From Vitis vinifera (taxonomy: Eukaryota > Streptophyta > Magnoliopsida > Vitales > Vitaceae): DNA of 64,000 bases. The DNA is taken from the NCBI RefSeq assembly GCF_030704535.1, contig NC_081813.1, positions 3,124,001-3,188,000 of the forward strand. The letters run 5' to 3'. Shown one piece after another: positions 60,397 through 64,000 of this stretch; position 1 is the stretch's first letter, and the number at the start of each line of letters is the position of its first letter. The position numbers and the translations under genes were made by a program. The notes beneath the pieces were generated by a model, which saw only the letters and a list, made by a program, of their open reading frames with translations, ran no database searches and was not told the origin of the DNA.

Positions 60397-61070
60397 AGAG
60401 AGGGAGAGAGAGAGTAGTGTGAAGGACAAGTGAGATTTGGGTATCAAAGCAATGAGAGCTGGCTTTTCCCACTTGATTCTTGTCAGAAAATAAGAAAATT
60501 ATCTAGTTTATGTACCAAGTGCTCTAGCGTTTAATGCACTCAATCCCCCAGGATTCCGTGAAAGCTTTCTGAAAATCAGATAAACGGAGAGCAAGGTGAA
60601 TCAAGGTTGAGAATAGTTCTGCAACTAGTCTTATCTTGCAGGTAATCACAAAGAAAGATGAGGATCCGTATTCAAAATAAAGTATAATAAAAAAAAGAAG
60701 AAGTCGGTTTGATTGATTGACATTCAATATTCATCTTATTTTTCTGCAACACTCAGGAAGAGTTCATGTAAATCCACAACAGAAAGTAACATATATAATT
60801 TACATTGGTGGTAGGCATTTCAAGAAACGGAAAGAAAGCAGTATAAAACGCTTTTGAAGAGATAAGAGGAGAGAGTAAGGTGGGTAATTGGCATTGAGAG
60901 CGACAATGCTGATGGTGATAATGATGTAAGGAATCACTTTTTCTCTGGTTTTGTGTGCTACCAATATAATATTGTTGTGTTCTACGATAACTGAATCAAT
61001 AAAAAAGATAAAATATATGCTTTGGCATATACCATTTTCCATCACTAAAAAAACCATATTGAAAATAACT

Positions 61071-61345
61071 GGGTGTTAATTTTTTTGGATTTTTATTGAA
61101 AATAATTTATTTTTAAAATTTAAATTATTTGTTTTTCAATTTTTTTTATGACTTATTATAAACTTTTTACTAAATAGAAAAAGTTATAACTTTTTTTAAA
61201 TAAAAAAAATAGCATATTGAGTTTTTTTTTTTTTTACTTTTTAATACTTAATAGAAATAAAATATTATAAAAATAAATTACTTAATATTTAACATTATTA
61301 AACATTAAGATTCTATTTAGAATTAAGTCAAAAAACAAACACCAC
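61071..61345. mobile_element. Short inverted-repeat element (MITE), second copy of the family
   Basis: The left end is GGGTGTTAATTTTTTTGGAT. The right end read in reverse is GTGGTGTTTGTTTTTTGACT, which matches the right end of 57741-57878 nearly base for base. The interior is AT-rich. It is upstream of the AHP gene, while the other copy is downstream. Confidence 0.62.
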
Positions 61346-64000
61346 CTAAGACACGTAGAAGATGATGAATTAAATTCCAAATGGGTACCAAAATTTTGAA
61401 ATGACAATTTCTTTAAGTTATCTATTTGTTCGATACAATGTTATGTGGTATAATTCCTGTCATTATTATTATTATTATTATTATTTTCATGGCTACAAAG
61501 GGTTGGAAACTCAAATCAAAAAAAGGCACATATGCAAGAAAAGACAGCCCACTCAAAGCCCCATTTCCCTTTCCTAATGCTATCAACCTTTTGCCCAGAC
61601 ATTTTTCCAGAGAATTTCCTTTCTACTATTCTATCAAACACTTGTTTCATGATGAAACAAAACCATATTGGTGAAAAGACGGGCCTCTTTATAAATGCCT
61701 AACCTACTTAGACAACTAAAAGTGGAGACAGCAGTTGATTCTATGACAAGGAGATTTTATTTTTCTTTTTTTCTTATTTTTCTATTTTTTTATTTTTATT
61801 AATTAAAAAGATCAAGAAGCATGAAACAAGAGACATCTTTCCATAATATACAACTCAGAGTAAAAGTAGATTTGATTGATGCTTTCTTATTCTTATAGAA
61901 TCATAACCCTTTGTTGTTTCATCACCTCTATACATTGCTTTCTTTTCTCCCTAAAGGAATTTATACACTACAAGTAGTCCATATCGGGAGAAAGGCCTAG
62001 AATGTTTATTAGGTTCTATTGCAAAATCAAAAAATATTTTTTTGGTACATGCTTTTGAATCCCGGGTTTCGTATACAAATTTCATTTGTTTGTACTCTTA
62101 TACTTTGATTTTTTATTCGACTTATTTAATACATCATCTAACGATTTAAATTTCAGCAGATCAAGAGTTGTGATTCGTAATGATTTGTTGAGTATTTTCA
62201 ATGTTTATCAGCTTAAAATAGACAAAGATTCTGCCGCATCAATACATGCCAAACTCTATGATTTTGGTGACATTATGTGTCTCAGTTGGCATAACTTGTC
62301 CCGAGCTAATGGTGCTATTTTCAACCCTATATCCATGATGTGATGAAGGGATCAAGGGCAGAGTATGATGGTAGGCAGGACTCAGAGTCCTTCAAATCAA
62401 TGTCTTCACGGAAGAAGCCTAAAATATTCTGTTTCGAGTCAACCATCTGTTATATCTTACAAGCTCGAAGTTCATGTGCCAGGGAACCTCATCATGGTGG
62501 TCATCTGCCTCACGATGAGGCCAATAGGCCATGCTTTGTTATGTGATGCCTGTACAATGGAATCCATTAATGATGAAGAACCCCACAAGCTATGTCCTGA
62601 GTTTACATTACAACAACTTCCCGATGGAGTCATGAAGCATAAGCAAAGTAGCTAAATGGACAGGTGGTCTTTAGTTGCATGGGCATATGGACAAAGTGGG
62701 GGAGGGGGTTCATACATATAGGTAGACAGGATCATATGGTTCTATATGTTGCTGTGTGTATATATTGTTTGAATTTTAGGGAAATAGGAAAATGCCTGGT
62801 TAAGTGGGATTGGGTGGGTGAAGAATAATGGCAAGACCACACATCAAGGGAAGAATCATTGGTACCCAAAAGAGGAAAAAGAACAGCAAGAAAGGAAATA
62901 TCCCAATAATGATTGACAAAGGAACTTTACCTTGCAATACTCAGTGGTCCTTAGTCATGTCTTTCTCAATCTCACCCTCACTCTGCAATTTCAGCTCAAA
63001 TGTTAAAAAGGGAAATGAGTGTCAACGAGAGGGAAAATTCTAGGCTACCAGGAGGTACCCTACCCAAAAGTTTTTAAGCCATTGGATGTCCAAGATTACA
63101 TCATGGCCATCCATTTTAAATTTGAAAAAAGAAATCCACTTAACCAGTTAAGGGAAGAACTAGTTGTGGCCTTCCACTCTTCCTCCTTTAATTTCTTCTT
63201 CCTCCATTCTCAACCATTTTGGATTTAAATAAAATAAATATTGAGGTAAAAATAGAATTGGAAAAAAAAATAAAAATGAATTTGATATAAAATTTAAAAA
63301 CATATTTATTAACAAAAAAGATTCATCATATATCATAACTACATTATTTTATTTTTAATAAATTATTAAACATTTAAATTCGACATAAAAATTAATATGG
63401 TAATATTTTAATATGAAATGGATATTTGCATTAAAATTCAACATTTTGATAATCATATGTAAAGCTAGGTAATTAGAAACTCTCCAAATTTTATATTTTT
63501 TGAATTTAAGGTTTTTAAATTAAAATTACAATAAAATAAATTACTAATACTCTTCTGAGTTACTAATGATAGTATTTTAGAAAATAAATTTGTAATTACA
63601 AAAAATTAAAAACTAAAAATCGATATGAAAAATGTGATGAAGGTACCAAACATATATTTATCACATTTTTCATAGTGTTCTCATATTTTTCGTACCCTAA
63701 ATTATTTATATTTTTAAAATTTTAAATTTACTTTTTAACTTAAATGACAATAAAATAATTTAATAATGTTATTTTGAATTATTATTGATAGAATTGTTTA
63801 AAAAATAAAATTTTAAAAATTTAAAATTGGAAATGATGTAAATTATCCTCAAAAAATTAGAAAATTAAAATACTAAAAAAATGGAAATAATAAGAAAAAT
63901 ATGAGGAGGGATATGAAGAATATGAAGAATCTTTACATTCTCCGTACTTTTTTCACAATAATATTGTTTATTGATACTAATTAAACTTAGAAATGATTAA
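61346..64000. other. Intergenic, no gene supported
   Basis: An ATT trinucleotide repeat lies at about 61459-61483. Two overlapping open frames at 62086-62343 and 62340-62655 (85-96 codons) have no recognisable domain and no clear promoter or splice structure. The sequence after 63230 is AT-rich spacer with long A/T runs. Confidence 0.45.

Noticed and set aside
1..64000. tRNA, rRNA, CRISPR or bacterial-type operons
   Set aside because: No cloverleaf with A/B boxes, no ribosomal sequence, no regularly spaced repeats and no compact operon structure were seen. The window is plant nuclear DNA.

Overview
The window is nuclear DNA of a flowering plant, almost certainly a woody eudicot. Genes have many exons with GT-AG introns, long AT-rich introns and intergenic stretches, plant-only genes, and abundant LINE, copia and hAT remnants inside introns. 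The combination of LINE and copia pieces in expanded introns fits grapevine (Vitis), but that species guess is inference.

Five genes can be supported, and a sixth small one is proposed. From left to right: (1) 810-1961, minus, a TauD/clavaminate-synthase-like Fe(II)/2-oxoglutarate dioxygenase with three exons. (2) 2720-5128, plus, a 496-residue protein I do not recognise. It is rich in SP/TP sites and has a destruction-box-like element and a KEN box, which suggests a cell-cycle protein. It is divergent from gene 1. (3) 6605-27638, plus, MMS19, the HEAT-repeat adaptor of cytosolic iron-sulfur assembly, with 20 coding exons. Its introns hold a complete-ended copia element and several LINE pieces. 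(4) 30004-37554, minus, ELF7, the PAF1 subunit of the PAF1 transcription complex, with 12 coding exons, convergent with MMS19. One intron carries a LINE remnant and a 35-base C run. (5) 51292-51788, minus, a proposed two-exon gene for a 68-residue protein that is hidden from single-frame ORF searches. (6) 59019-60283, minus, a cytokinin-signalling histidine phosphotransfer protein resembling AHP4, with six exons and the phosphorylatable His intact.

From 39 to 49 kb there are two different full-length but dead hAT transposons. Each is bounded by terminal inverted repeats and a perfect 8-bp target-site duplication (39093-43502 and 44291-49241). Their transposase reading frames are broken, mostly by stops one C-to-T change away from Gln codons. 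From 54 to 57 kb there is a cluster of 5'-truncated LINE pieces on the minus strand, one with a 14-bp target duplication. Two short inverted-repeat elements of one family sit on either side of the AHP gene.

The genes do not form a pathway together. They are independent housekeeping or signalling genes. No tRNA, rRNA, CRISPR or bacterial-type system was seen. Exon limits were set by hand from splice consensus, reading phase and family similarity. All full-length reading frames given for genes 1-4 and 6 close in phase from start to stop.
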